Of a stretch of 64,000 nucleotides of DNA, positions 26,612 to 37,867 are shown in pieces (positions within the stretch are counted from its first letter, which is position 1; each line of letters opens with the position of its first letter). Below the pieces are notes generated by a model, which saw only the letters and a list, made by a program, of their open reading frames with translations, searched no databases and had not been told where the DNA came from. This stretch comes from Mangifera indica. Taxonomy: Eukaryota > Streptophyta > Magnoliopsida > Sapindales > Anacardiaceae. Location of the stretch: assembly GCF_011075055.1 (NCBI RefSeq), contig NC_058150.1, positions 6,758,001 to 6,822,000 on the forward strand, read 5' to 3'. The position numbers were made by a program, and so were the translations under genes.

Positions 26612-27120
26612 ATCTTTTAGTCCAAAAAGTTGATGGTACTCTCTCAAAGATGATTGGATTTTGGCTTCATGTTACTTAGCCAGAGTATCACTCTTGATAG
26701 AGTGCTTTTAGTTCCAGAACTCAACTATAACCCATTGTCTATTATCAAAATTACAAAATAATGATTGTATTACTGAAATATCCTCTCATTCTTATAGTTT
26801 TTAGGACTTGGATTTGAGGAAGAAAATCAATAAAGCTACCGTCTATACAAGGCTTTACTTTCTAAAAGGTAAAGGATGCTAAAAAAATATACATCTCCTT
26901 GACAAGATACACCGCAAAGTCTTATGTCTTCTTCATCCATTCCTTGTTTATATAATAATTGTGGAATTAAGTTATGACACTAAGACTAGGACAACTCAAC
27001 TTTATTTTAATATCCCTCATCTTGTGTCTTCTTCATCCACTCCTTGTTTAAATAAAAATAGTGGAATTATGAAATGACACTAAGATTAGAACACATTAAC
27101 TTTATTTTAACATTTATTTT
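26612..27120 (+). pseudogene. Older copia element, right piece (protease-end / GAG-pre-integrase)
   Basis: Right after the target duplication the plus strand resumes copia pol: VDGTLSKMIGF, then in shifted frames LLVPELNYNPLSI and DLDLRKK, the usual order leading into GAG-pre-integrase. Several frameshifts and stops are present. A ~100-bp tandem duplication at 26922-27112 covers the part that would encode the WH..LGH block. Together with 22575-22650 this shows what the younger element inserted into. Confidence 0.75.
26922..27112 (+). repeat. Tandem duplication, two ~100-bp units
   Basis: Unit 1 (26922-27021) and unit 2 (27022-27112) share 'gtcttcttcatcca(t/c)tccttgttta' through 'ctttattttaa', with about 10-12% difference. 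It lies in the older copia fragment. Confidence 0.85.
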
Positions 27121-29329
27121 CAAACGATTACCAGAGAATGTACATCTAAACAAAAATGCACCTACTTACACTTATTAATAAACATGCATACAAAACTTAA
27201 CCAAACGGAATAAAACAAAACATCTTCATACTTCTTATTGAGATTAAACACATAAACAACTACAACTCATTGCTATTATGGGCAAAGGATGTTTATAAGA
27301 AAAACAAACATATAACATAAACCAATGTGTAATGTGTGGTAATAACATAATAGTAAACTTATAAAATAAACAACATCTAGACTAAATCCCCTTATAATCA
27401 TCTTTAGTTGACTTATGCTTTTGCAGCTACCAGCATTCTGTTACCTGCAAATATAAAGGAAAGGAATGTGTTCTAAATACTCCAGTAAGTAGGAGACTGC
27501 TAAACACCTACACTACTCTTTTCTTTCTTTACTTTTCTTAAAATAATTGTCTTACATCTTTTATTTCATAAACAATTTATCTAGGGTATAACTATTATCC
27601 CAAACTACAATAACATGAGATGTAATGCATCTTGCAAAACATTTTTAAAGGTTGTGAAAGCATTTATAAAACATTTTTTAAAATGATGTGACTATTTATG
27701 TCGATCGAACTATATTAAAGTAGAGATTTAATAGATTAATCACGTGAGTGACATAAGCTCTCGTAATCCCCATTTCCATACACACAAATAATGTATAGAT
27801 TGTCATAACATAATACTATAAATGTTTTCATAGGTGTTAGTAAAATTGTAAATATCATAAAATCGAGTCCCACATACATGACTATAGGAATCAGTTTCTC
27901 ATAAAACTCAAATACCCTAAATGTTTTGGAAAATATGTTAAATGCACCTATTTAACTAATTTCACACACAATAACTAGACATTTTGGCATGTATCATGAA
28001 CTCATGCTCAAGCCTTTATTAATCATCTCATGTAGCTTGTTTAAGCTTCCACCTCATGCATCTAATTAACATATATCACACAATGTATCTCATGTTTATA
28101 TCTCATGCCTTTTATTTCCTATACTAATTACACATACATCATACTTTCACATAATCATATTATTCCCCTAAACTCTGGAATAACTTAGTGGAACGAATGG
28201 TAATGAACTTGGAATGATTGTTCGACTTTTTAATGAACTTGTTCATAACTCTTGAAGGACCTCTCACTCCTTTTTACTAGAACAAGTGTACCATTCACGG
28301 ATTATCTTACTAGAATGAGTATTCATTAACTTAAAATGATCATTCTTATATTTTGACTCTTTAATTTTCTATAATATAGAATGACCATTTTGATCTTGGA
28401 AACGACCGTTTCATTATGATCTAGTCTTAGTAAGAAATTATTATCTCTATGTTTTAAATAGCTGTTCTAGCATGTCGTTCCCTACAAATCTATAGTTTTC
28501 TAATTTTTATTTTTAAGTTCCGTCCATCGATCAATAACTCCTATGACCTAGGTGATCTAGCACGTCTGTTCCTACAAAGCCATGTTATAGACTGTCATCC
28601 ATGAAGCGGGGAGCAGTGCTTAAAATATCATCTTCTTGTAAGGTAAATGGCCGATATTCATGGCTGCTTGTACATGAGCCCTGGCCCTATACAATTATAT
28701 TCTCTTAAATTTAACCATATATTCTCTCCACAAAGTTAATGGCTCTTTTATGTATTTTAATCCAATAATATTTTTAAAATAAGCAATATCTACCATAGTA
28801 AAATAGCTATTATATATATAAGAAGTCAGGTAATTAAGAATAATCTTATTATGAAACTATATATAGTTTTTTTTTTTTTTAAATATGCAGATATTTATTT
28901 TTTATTAATTGACTTGTAAATTAGATGGATACATAAAATTAGTCATATATAAATAAACTTAAAAGGGAAAGGAAGCTGGGCTACCGTTAGTGTCCCCCAT
29001 TGTTCTCCTCAAGTTGACGTACGTAATTTCTCTCTTATGTCTTCTCCCGAAAAACAAGAAACACTTAAACGATCACGAATCTTTTCAACATTGTAACAAG
29101 TTTCATGTTTTGATTCTTGTTGCCTTCTAGATTTCATTTCCAGCTTTGCTTCTGTTGATAATCTCGTAATTGTCCAGCTTTGTTTTTGCGTTATTTTTGT
29201 GGTTTTTTTTTTTTTTTTTTTTTTTGTGGCATTGTGTTGGAGGCTAAGAGCGGGCGGGCAATCGCGTTGTGTTTTGTTTGAATAAATGTATTCGTGAAGT
29301 TTTTGTGGTATCCAATTTAATGAGAAAAA
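27121..29329. other. Spacer upstream of the formin gene
   Basis: 27420-28640 has the composition of decayed LTR-type sequence (a 'ccagtaagtagga' string near 27484 and repeated 'gaatgatcatt' and 'gaacttgttcat' phrases near 28200-28350), but no pol domain or border was found. 28640-29329 should contain the formin promoter and leader; a run of 23 T lies at 29203-29225. Confidence 0.4.
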
Positions 29330-29335
29330 ATGTAA
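29330..29335 (+). promoter_or_regulatory. AUG-stop minimal upstream ORF (ATGTAA)
   Basis: ATG followed at once by TAA ends three bases before the formin start codon at 29339. AUGUAA start-stop elements in Arabidopsis leaders, such as NIP5;1, stall ribosomes in a boron-dependent way and reduce translation. Here the motif also forms a strong splice-donor sequence (T|GTAAGT), so it could be spliced instead. Presence in the mature leader is inferred. Confidence 0.5.
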
Positions 29336-29338
29336 GTA

Positions 29339-32300
29339 ATGGCAATGGAAATTAGGATAACTGGTTATGCCGTAGTTCTTTTGGTTCTCATTTGCGCATT
29401 GGCCATAGAGTATATCGAATGTAGGAAGAGGGTACCACAAACTTCAAATTTTAACAGCGAAGGTGGATGGAAATCTTCTCAGATGGATGAACAAACGGTA
29501 CGCCGAATTTGCCTCTCTTGCCTAATCGATTTCTCTTTTATGGTTATAATTTGTATTTATTATCGCATTATGGTTGGATTGATATTGACATTGTATTGCA
29601 ACTCCTTTTTTTTTTTTTTTGGGAATACGTACAGCACTATTGAGAGGAAATTAAAGAAAAGAAATACTAGGATGAACGAAATTCCTTTTTAAGACCAATC
29701 AATTGAACCTATCAAGCATTTGTGAACACTTGGTGCAGATTGCAGAAGTTTTGGGATTGTTCCTTTGGTATTAATGTGAAATTTGTTGAACTGTTCTTTC
29801 ACAGCTTAGACATGAATCAACCTAGCTTAACAAGATTCGATAATCTAGTAGAATAATAAATTGTTCATTTTGTATATTGAAAAGATCAAATTGCCTTTTT
29901 TTCCTGCACTGCTTGAGTAGCTGTGAATATTTAAGTTCTGCGAGAGACTTTGCTCTTGTAAAACTATAGTTATACGTGGTTTTAATCTGGGTAACTTTTT
30001 CTTCAATTTAAAACTCTTTCACATCTCTTATGATAAATGACATTATATTACCGAATTTTGATAATCATTTTAATTACAGGCTGAGCGGATAAGGAATCAT
30101 TGCAGGAAAGAATTAATAAAAATCAATGCTTTGGAGGATTTTGGAGTAAATATGCCACCGGAAGGAACCATAGACTTGACATCAACAGTGTTGACAGAAG
30201 GAGATACTCGTAAAGACATAAATCTTCTGCCTCAACAAATGAAGCAAACACTATCAGATTGCATAAGGAGGGAAAGTCTTCTCTACGATGTTTCTGTTAA
30301 GAGGCGTCGCTCTGGGCATTGGTACCTCAAGCATATTGAGTTGCTATCCGGTTTGATGAGTGCTCCTAGGAGAAACATGATTAGTGAGCAACCTCGGCAG
30401 AGAGCCAAAAAACGAGCGCTGGGTACCGAAACTGAATCCGAAACAGCAAGTCCAGGTCCAGCGCCTGGAGCAAGTGAAGGTCCTTCACATAGTCCTCAAC
30501 CAGCACCTGCTCCTCAACCTGCAGCAGGAAAAAATTCTCCTCCTGCTCCCCAACCTGCAGCCGGAAAACATTCTCCTCCTGCTCCCCAACCTGCAGCCAG
30601 AAAACATTCTCCTTCTCCCGAACCTGCAGCCGGAAAACATCCTCCTGCTACTCCCCAACCTGCAGCCGGAAAACATTCTCCTCATGCTCCCCAACATTCA
30701 GCCAGAAAACATTCTCCTCCAGATACAAATCTACTCGAAGAGGACAATGAGGCTGGCAGCACACAAATGAAAGTCATTATCGCTATTGCTACAACTGCAG
30801 TGACAACATTTGCTCTTGTTTCTCTGTTATACTTATTTTGTTTGAGAGATCCCCAAAACCAAATTGGTCCTGGAGATAGACGGAAAGATGATAGGCCTAT
30901 TCCCATCTTAAGCTCATCTGCTGGTATGCATTTACCAGTTTTGTTTTCGTTAACACTTTGTTATTATTATTTCCCAAGTCTGACAATCTTTTTCAACTTT
31001 AAATTTTAGCTTCCTTACAAAATTCTATGAATTTGGGAGGTCCGGGTGACAAAGGGCCTACTGATAACGGGGAAAATAATTCTTCCATTGCAAGAACTTC
31101 GGCCATGAATGCTGATATTAACACGTCATCACATTCCGAAGCTCTATCATCAGAAGCTGCTGCAGGACTTGATCAAAAGCCACCTCCTGAAATACCAGCT
31201 CCTCCACCTCCTCTACCACCTCCCCCTCCTCCTGCTCGTCCTAACGCTCCACCACCACCTACTCCAAAAGTACCTCTTCCACCACGAAACCCAATCCCTG
31301 GTAAAATGCAACCTCCACCTCCTGGACCTCATCGCCAAGAACGATCTGAGCGGGGTGAGCTTGACAGCCAATATGGAGCACCAAAAACAAAGTTAAAACC
31401 GTTTTTCTGGGATAAGGTTCTTGCCAGCCCCGATCAAGCAATGGTCTGGCATGAGATCCATGATGGTTCATTCCAGTAAGGCTATTAGACTACCTTGAAG
31501 CTTTATTTCTTTTTTCATTTTTCTCAGGAAAAAATATACCAAATCTTTCCCTTAAATGCCAAATTATGTGATGTTCTATCATAGGTTCAACGAGGCAATG
31601 ATGGAGTCTTTATTTGGTTATACCGGGGATAAAAAGAAAGCTGAAGGCAGAAAGAGTTCCTCTGCTGAATCTACAGGCCAGGGCATTCAGATTATTGACA
31701 GAAGAAAAGCACAAAATTTATCCATCATACTGCGAGCACTGAATTTGACAACAGAAGAAGTTGTTGATGCTCTAGAAGAAGGTCTTTCTATCTCCTTGAA
31801 GAATTTTCAAAATGATAGGGCATATCATATAATTTGAGTTACTAAGACACATTGCTTTAGATGTTCATAAAAGGAAGAGCTCTAATTTTATGACATGCTC
31901 TACTGAAAATCTCTATATTTTGCATCTAGACATTCTGAATTGCCATTCTTTCATGCGCAACAGGGGCAGTTGCCCACAAGAATTCTGAATACTAACTCAT
32001 TGGTCAGCTGCCCGACAAACTAAAAATTTTCTGCTAGGCACAGACCTATTAAACCTTGGAAAGAGTAAATACTTTTATTTTGTTAATTGATTAGAAACTC
32101 TAAGGTTTCTTGTTTTCGTCCATAACTGTTTGAAATTAGTTATATGTTAGTTTCGGACTTGAAATTTAAAAAAGACATCTAAAGTTCACTCATGGATGAA
32201 TTCAAGTTATTCTGTTGACTTGTATCTGCATGATTACAATTGTTGCAGATTATACTAAATTGCTAGCGTCAAAGTTGTCAATAGCTGATGTTTTAAAATT

Positions 32301-33550
32301 TGAATCAGGTACTGAGCTTCCGGTGGAATTTCTCGAATCCTGTTTGAAGATGGCACCAACGGCAGATGAGGAACTAAAGCTTAGATTATTCTCAGGTGAT
32401 GTCTCACAACTTGGGGTTGCAGAGAGGTTCCTCAAAGTCATGATCGAAATCCCATTTGCCTATAAGCGAGTAGAGTCGTTGATATACATGAGTTATTACC
32501 AGGAAGAAGTCACTGGGATTAAAGAATCCTTTAAAACTCTTGAGGTAAGATACAGAAATTCAGAAGTGATGGAGGCTTCATCAAATCTGATTTAAGAGAG
32601 TAAAATGCAAAAATAGTATCCTTAATTTTTTATTTTCATTTGAAAAATAACTAGTAACAAGAAACACTGACCATCTAACAAATACCCATCTAAAATGGCA
32701 GGTAGCTTGCGACAAACTGAAGAGTAGTAGGCAATTCCTGAAACTCTTAGAAGCAGTTCTGAAAACTGGTAATCGGATGAATGTTGGTACCTACCGTGGC
32801 GGCGCACAGGCAATTAAGCTTGACACGCTATTGAAACTGTCGGATGTAAAGGGAACTGACGGCAAAACCACATTGCTACATTTTGTAGTTCAGGAGATTA
32901 TTCGTTCTGAAGGCATAAGAGCTGTGCGTACAAAGAAAGAAAGCCAAAGCATGCCCAGTGTGAAGTCAGTTGTTTTTAATGAGGATCCTAACCTTGACTC
33001 AGGAGAAAATTATCGCAGCCTTGGTCTTCAGGTGGTTTCAAGTTTAAGCACTGAACTTGTAGAAGTCAAAAAAGCAGCATTGATAGATGGTGATTGCCTA
33101 ACAGCTTCAGTTGCAAAACTAAGCAATTCAATGTCGAAAGTTAAAGGACTCCTTGACAGTGAGATGAAAGATATAGAAGAAGGGAGTGAGTTCCGTCAAA
33201 AACTGACTAAATTTGTAGAAAGTGCAGAAGCTGATATTCCATGGATACTTGCAGAAGAAAAAAGGATAATGTCTCTTGTCAAGAGCACAGTAGATTATTT
33301 TCACGGCAATTCAGGAAAGGATGAAGGTTTACGTGTGTTTACAATTGTACGTGATTTCTTGATAATGTTAGATAAGGCATGTAAAGAGGTTAAAGACACA
33401 ACCGAGCCCTTGAAGACATCCAAGAAAGAGACTTCAACATCATCACCTAGCTCAGAAAATCGGCAGCCGTTTGCAGATAAGCACCGGAAACTATTTCCAG
33501 CAATTGAAGATCGACGGATGGATTTTTCTAGTTCAGATGATGAAAGCTAG
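29339..33550 (+). CDS. Class I formin, FH3/FH5-like (916 aa)
   Basis: Formins nucleate and elongate actin filaments; plant class I formins tie this to the plasma membrane and wall. Exons: 29339-29497, 30080-30923, 31010-31475, 31585-31781, 32309-32544, 32702-33550. Residues 1-28 form a signal peptide. Residues about 198-267 are an extensin-like extracellular segment of PQPAAGKHSPP repeats. Residues about 284-305 (IIAIATTAVTTFALVSLLYLF) are the membrane span. FH1 polyproline lies at about 395-440 (PPPPLPPPPPPARP). FH2 runs from about 462 (LKPFFWDKV) to about 870, with the GNRMN..YRGGA lasso-type core and LSDVKGTDGKTTLLHFVV. Spacing is complete and no lesion was seen. An in-frame upstream acceptor for exon 5 exists at 32249. 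From memory, FH3 lies beside BAM5 in Arabidopsis, which supports an FH3-like identity. Confidence 0.93.
30511..30720 (+). repeat. Coding minisatellite, 33-36 bp units
   Basis: Six imperfect units built on 'cccaacctgcagccggaaaa' + 'cattctcctcctgct' encode the PQPAAGKHSPPA repeats of the formin extracellular domain. Unit lengths keep frame (33 or 36 bp), so copy number can vary without breaking the protein. Confidence 0.9.
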
Positions 33551-34172
33551 TCCATCTCTTTGCTGACATTCAGTAATGATAGGCAAATCTTTTGCCCTCT
33601 TCTGTTATTTTGTTTCTGTAGAAAAAGGAAGATATTCTCTTATAAACATATGGAAAGCACTTTTCACTAGCAACTTCAAGGGAAAGTGGCTTCCAGTCAA
33701 ACTGAGTAATGCAGTTCACATGGACATTAACTTTTTAGATAGAAATCATTATCTCCCTTTATAATGTCGGGCCATATGAGTGGCAAGCAAAAGCATCAGA
33801 AATATAAAAGAGTCCCAATTTTGAGCTCTTCCCTGACACCTCTGTACCTCCACGCTCTTCCATAAAACATTGAATAACACTTTTTTAAGCTTGATTTTAT
33901 TGGGAATGGTACTCTGGGAATTTATTTTTGTGAAGCTCAGGGCTCTAGTGCTCTTAACAGGTCTGAAGCTTACAAGTTCATGCGATTATGTGAAACTTGA
34001 ACTTGGGTTGAGCAACTGAAGATCATATCGGCCAAGAGATCTGATACATTGTTGAAGAAGATCTAAGTCAGCCATTGTTTTGTAGCTCACTAAAACTCTA
34101 GGCTCTCTTCTCTGGTTGACAAATTCTATGTCTGATATACTTGTGATGACTGTATGATCACATGCTTGCACT
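33551..34172. other. 3' flank of the formin gene
   Basis: Presumed 3' untranslated region and spacer, with no other coding signal. It ends at the 8-bp duplication of the next MITE. Confidence 0.5.
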
Positions 34173-34416
34173 TAGGGTTGGATTCAAACCGAGCAGAGCT
34201 CGGCTCAGTTCATATATAGGCGCCTCGAGTTCAGTTCGACTCGTTTTTCATTATCAAAACGATATCGTTTTTAATATATATTGATCAAAACGACGTCGTT
34301 TTGTATAAAAAATTTTAATAAAAAATCTGTCGAGTCAGCTCGAGCTCGATCAAGCCCGACTCGTTTTGGGCTCGATCGAGCCAAGCTCGAACTGGCTTAG
34401 TTCGAGTCCAACCCTA
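34173..34416. mobile_element. hAT-type MITE, copy 2 (244 bp)
   Basis: Termini TAGGGTTGGATTC and, inverted, TAGGGTTGGACTC are bounded by 8-bp repeats CTTGCACT (34165-34172) and CTTGTACT (34417-34424), with one mismatch. The centre holds AAACGATATCGTTT and AAACGACGTCGTTT around TATATATTGAT, the mirror order of copy 1 at 11133-11398. It lies about 620 bp past the formin stop. Confidence 0.85.
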
Positions 34417-35082
34417 CTTGTACTATATGTAGATGATTGGAGGCTCTACAATTTTTTATTTTATTGAGAGAGTTTTCCTTTCTACACGTTAGCAAATGAA
34501 GCACTAACTATAAATGTACAGAAATATTTTATTAGAGTAACTTCTTTTTCTCACTACTATCATTTTAACTTCTTTTTCTCAAAGTATCATTTTTAATTTT
34601 CCGCTTGGAGAGAGAGAGACAGATGAGATTGGCTTTTGAAGCTTGCAGTTAAGACAAATTGTCTTGCTATTGGCACTTACATAGCATCGAGGAAAAAACA
34701 CAAAAACGTGAAAATGAAAATATGAAAACGTATTTTTTAAAAGATATAAAATACGAAAACATAATAAAATATGTAAAGGGTTGCAAAAAAAATGACAAAA
34801 TTTTATACTTCTAAGACCTATCCCAAGATATACTAACTTTGCTTCTTTATAAGGTTCATTACACTGTACCACTACATCCAATTTAAATAGGTATATATTA
34901 TCTTATTTATATTTTATGCAAGACGTAAAAATAATGATTTGTTCATTTCTTCCAATAATTTTTTGCTTATTGAAATTGAGTACAGTATTTAAAACTTGTC
35001 ACAAGTCAACAACTCAAGAAGGGAAGAAGCGGCCACCTAGTGTTTAAAACTTTACAAGTCAGCAACTTTATAGAAGTTTTTT
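34417..35082. other. Spacer
   Basis: AT-rich sequence with a short GA run at 34609-34620. No coding frame was recognised. Confidence 0.45.
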
Positions 35083-35400
35083 GGGATATTAATTAAAACC
35101 GTCAAAAAATTTTCTACGTCAACTTTTTTTAGTAAACGTACAACAGTTTTATTTTATAGACAAATTAACTTTTAATTCTAAAAATACCCTCTCTCAGTTT
35201 ATTGCGTCACTCTCAATAATTTACATCACACTCGATCACCTAAAATTTTCTTAACATATTTAATAATTTTTTATTCGAACTATCACTAATTCACGTTGTA
35301 AAGATTAAAAACATATTTAAAAATTGATAAATTTTTGTTTAGATTTCAAATACAGATAGTAACAAAAAAATAGTATAGATGAGGAGAATGATAAGTACTA

Positions 35401-35578
35401 ACTGATGTTGTAAGCGTAGGGTGCGTACAAGGTGCAGGGTGCATACAGGGCGCGTGGATGCGTGCAGGGTGCATACAGGGCGCGTGGGTGCATACAGGAT
35501 GTGTGGATGCATATAAGGTGCATACAGGGTGCGTGGGTACGTATAGGGTACGTGTAGGGTGCGAAGTACAGGGTGCAT
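35401..35578. repeat. Minisatellite rich in GTGCATACAGGGY
   Basis: Short units of about 10-28 bases ('gggtgcatacagggcgcgtg', 'ggatgcgtgca') are repeated with variation. GC content is far above the surroundings. It lies inside the 1.1 kb MITE; the 79-codon minus-strand frame across it is an artefact of the repeat. Confidence 0.85.
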
Positions 35579-35624
35579 AAAAAATATAAATATATAAATA
35601 TATTTATATTTATATTTATATAGA

Positions 35625-35793
35625 ATAATATAATATATATTTAAAAATTATTATTATTATTTTTATATATTATATTAAATATTATAATATTTAATATAAT
35701 ATATATAAATAATAATAATAATAATTTTTAAATATATATTATATTATTATATATATTTTTTATATTTTTTAAATATTATATATATATATATAG

Positions 35794-35822
<29 letters not shown>
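35625..35822. repeat. AT palindrome plus (TA)n
   Basis: 35625-35690 and 35692-35760 are inverted copies (ATAATATATATTTAAAAATT ... reverse). A (TA)n run of about 40 bases follows, to 35822. Strong cruciform potential. Confidence 0.8.
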
Positions 35823-35824
<2 letters not shown>

Positions 35825-35873
35825 CGTGCGTGGGTGTGTGCTTCGCACCCTATTTTATATATGTATATATATA

Positions 35874-36033
35874 TGCATGCAAGATACGTATAGGATGCAT
35901 GGGTGCATACAGAGTATATGAGTACGTACAAAATACGTAAAAATATAAATATTTATATTTATATTTTTACATATTTTATACGTACTCATATACTTTGTAC
36001 GCATTCATGCATCCTATACGTATCTTGCATACA
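35874..36033. repeat. Near-perfect 160-bp palindrome
   Basis: Arms of about 80 bp with essentially no loop, centred near 35953: TGCAAGATACGTATAGGATG on the left is answered by CATCCTATACGTATCTTGCA on the right, and 'tatatgagtacgta' by 'tacgtactcatata'. Only a handful of mismatches. It would form a long hairpin as RNA or a cruciform as DNA. Confidence 0.9.
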
Positions 36034-36210
36034 CCCATGACCCTTTACATCCTGTACACGAAAGTTGTTGAAAGTGACGTAATAAGTTAGAGAAGATATT
36101 TTTGGAATTAAAAATAAATTTGTTTATAAAGATAAAATCGTTATACGTTTGCCTAATAAGGTTTAAGCGAAAAAAATTTTATCGATTTTAATTAATATCC
36201 CAAGTTTTTA

Positions 36211-37259
36211 TTTCTTCTCTCCTCATAGACGCGACAACCATAGAGAAGGAACAGAGGATAGGCAATGAAGCTGATAAGCAGTGATTTTATAACAATGACT
36301 CTACGTACCAGTAACTACATTTGTCGAGATTTGAAATGCTAAAAGAGAAGGTGGGGAGTTGAGACGCCAGAGACGGTAAGGAGTTGAGACAGAGGAACAA
36401 AGTTATGTTACTGTGGAAATTAGAAATACAAACAACCTATTTTCTTATGATATGAAACGCGTTTCTAAAAAAGAAATGCATTTCATATTTGCTGAAACCA
36501 TCTTATTATTGTGATTTTGTTAACAAAGTCAGAAAAGAATGAAACCCTAAGCTATGTTGTTGAGACGAAGGTGAGAGAGAAAATGACAGAGAGAAAGAAA
36601 AATGAGAACTATACAAACCTAAAGAATACGTAATTTTTATTAAAATGAGTAACTAGCAGTTACAGACATTTTGCAAGTATCCATGTGGCCCTTTGGCAAT
36701 TTACACTGTGCCCTTTGGCAATTTACAAGTTCTAGCAAAGCACAGGTGTAATACAGAAACACGTTAAGGCACAGGCATATTCAAAAATATCACTTCCACC
36801 CTTAAACACTAACATTCTCCGTAAACTTAATTTTCTCCACTTCTCAACAGTATTCTAACATTCCTCTGTAAACTTAAGTTCCTCCAAACTTCAATAGTTC
36901 TTTCGTGGTAGGTAGCAAAATAAATGACATTCGTGGCAGGCAACAAGACAGATGATTTTCATGACAGCTTGAGCAGCGATGGTTCTTTTCCCCTTTCTCT
37001 CGCTCTTTTTCATTTCTCTCTTTTTTTTTATTTTTTAATATCTTTTTTTTTCCTTTTGGTTTTAAGAATTAGAAGAATTATACCTAAATAATGGCGTAGG
37101 TTGGCACTTCTTATAGTCAAGTGTACCTTAAGACCGTATGAGCAAACACAACATTAAAACAATGTGACATATTAAGAATATAAACTTCATTAGCTCTGAA
37201 TGGCAACATTATCATTGCAAAGAATCACCTGAAATTGGGAACTAGCATTAGTAAAGAAG
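36211..37259. other. Spacer between two Mutator-type elements
   Basis: No coding frame was recognised. 'gccctttggcaatttaca' occurs twice in tandem at 36689-36730. Confidence 0.45.
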
Positions 37260-37867
37260 GGGATATTAATTAAAATACACAAAAAAATTTACGCCTAAAC
37301 TTTTTTAGGAAAACTTTTAATACATTTTCTTTCGTAAGCAAACTCATTATTTATTCCAATAATACACTTTCTCTCGTAGTCTACCTTCCTTCAGTTGTGT
37401 TCTTTCTCTGACAGCATACTCCAACAATACATTATTATATTGAAAGTAAGTTTAATAACTTATATTTATATAAATCAAAATATGCATCCCAAACTTGTTG
37501 TGGAAACTTGTGTTGATAAACGTTAACAATTTTGAATGCTGATTTCCAAAACAGGTTGATATTTTTGTTTTTTTGTTGATAGCTACCAACTACATTACAT
37601 AGAAATCAGATTGATCTTTTTATTTGTTTGTTGATAGTTACCAACTACATTACTTGTAGACAATCAATCTGTTATTTTCATCAAAGTTAAACAAGTTCTG
37701 ATGTCCAAATCAGAATAAAAAAGAGAAACACAATTTCCTAGAAAATGAAATACAAAGGCAAATGCAAATGTGTATGCTTCGCTTTATAAATTTTTTCCTA
37801 AACTCTAAATCAATGCACTTGTTGTTTGTTTCAAAAAGTTGGGTTAATTGATTTTGTTTTCGATCAG

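Larger units (their letters stand above)
35083..36201. mobile_element. Mutator-type MITE, 1.1 kb, with nested palindromes
   Basis: Both ends read GGGATATTAATTAAAAYCG followed by AAAA and TTTT runs, in inverted orientation (35083 rightward and 36201 leftward). Flanks AAGTTTTTT (35074-35082) and AAGTTTTTA (36202-36210) are a 9-bp target duplication with one mismatch. The interior is a minisatellite, long AT palindromes and a large hairpin, with no coding frame. The same terminus opens the decayed MULE at 37260. Confidence 0.85.

Noticed and set aside
29009..29440. Minus-strand open frame of 143 codons before the formin
   Set aside because: It contains a poly-Lys run from the T tract at 29203-29225, overlaps formin exon 1, and resembles no protein I know.
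30384..30770. Second plus-strand frame of 128 codons and a minus-strand frame over the same repeats
   Set aside because: Alternate frames of the formin minisatellite; their regularity comes from the repeat.
33576..33764. Open frame of 62 codons after the formin
   Set aside because: Lies in the formin 3' flank with no conserved content.
35339..35578. Minus-strand frame with repeated Pro-His-Thr-Leu-Tyr phrases
   Set aside because: Product of the GTGCATACAGGG minisatellite inside a MITE.
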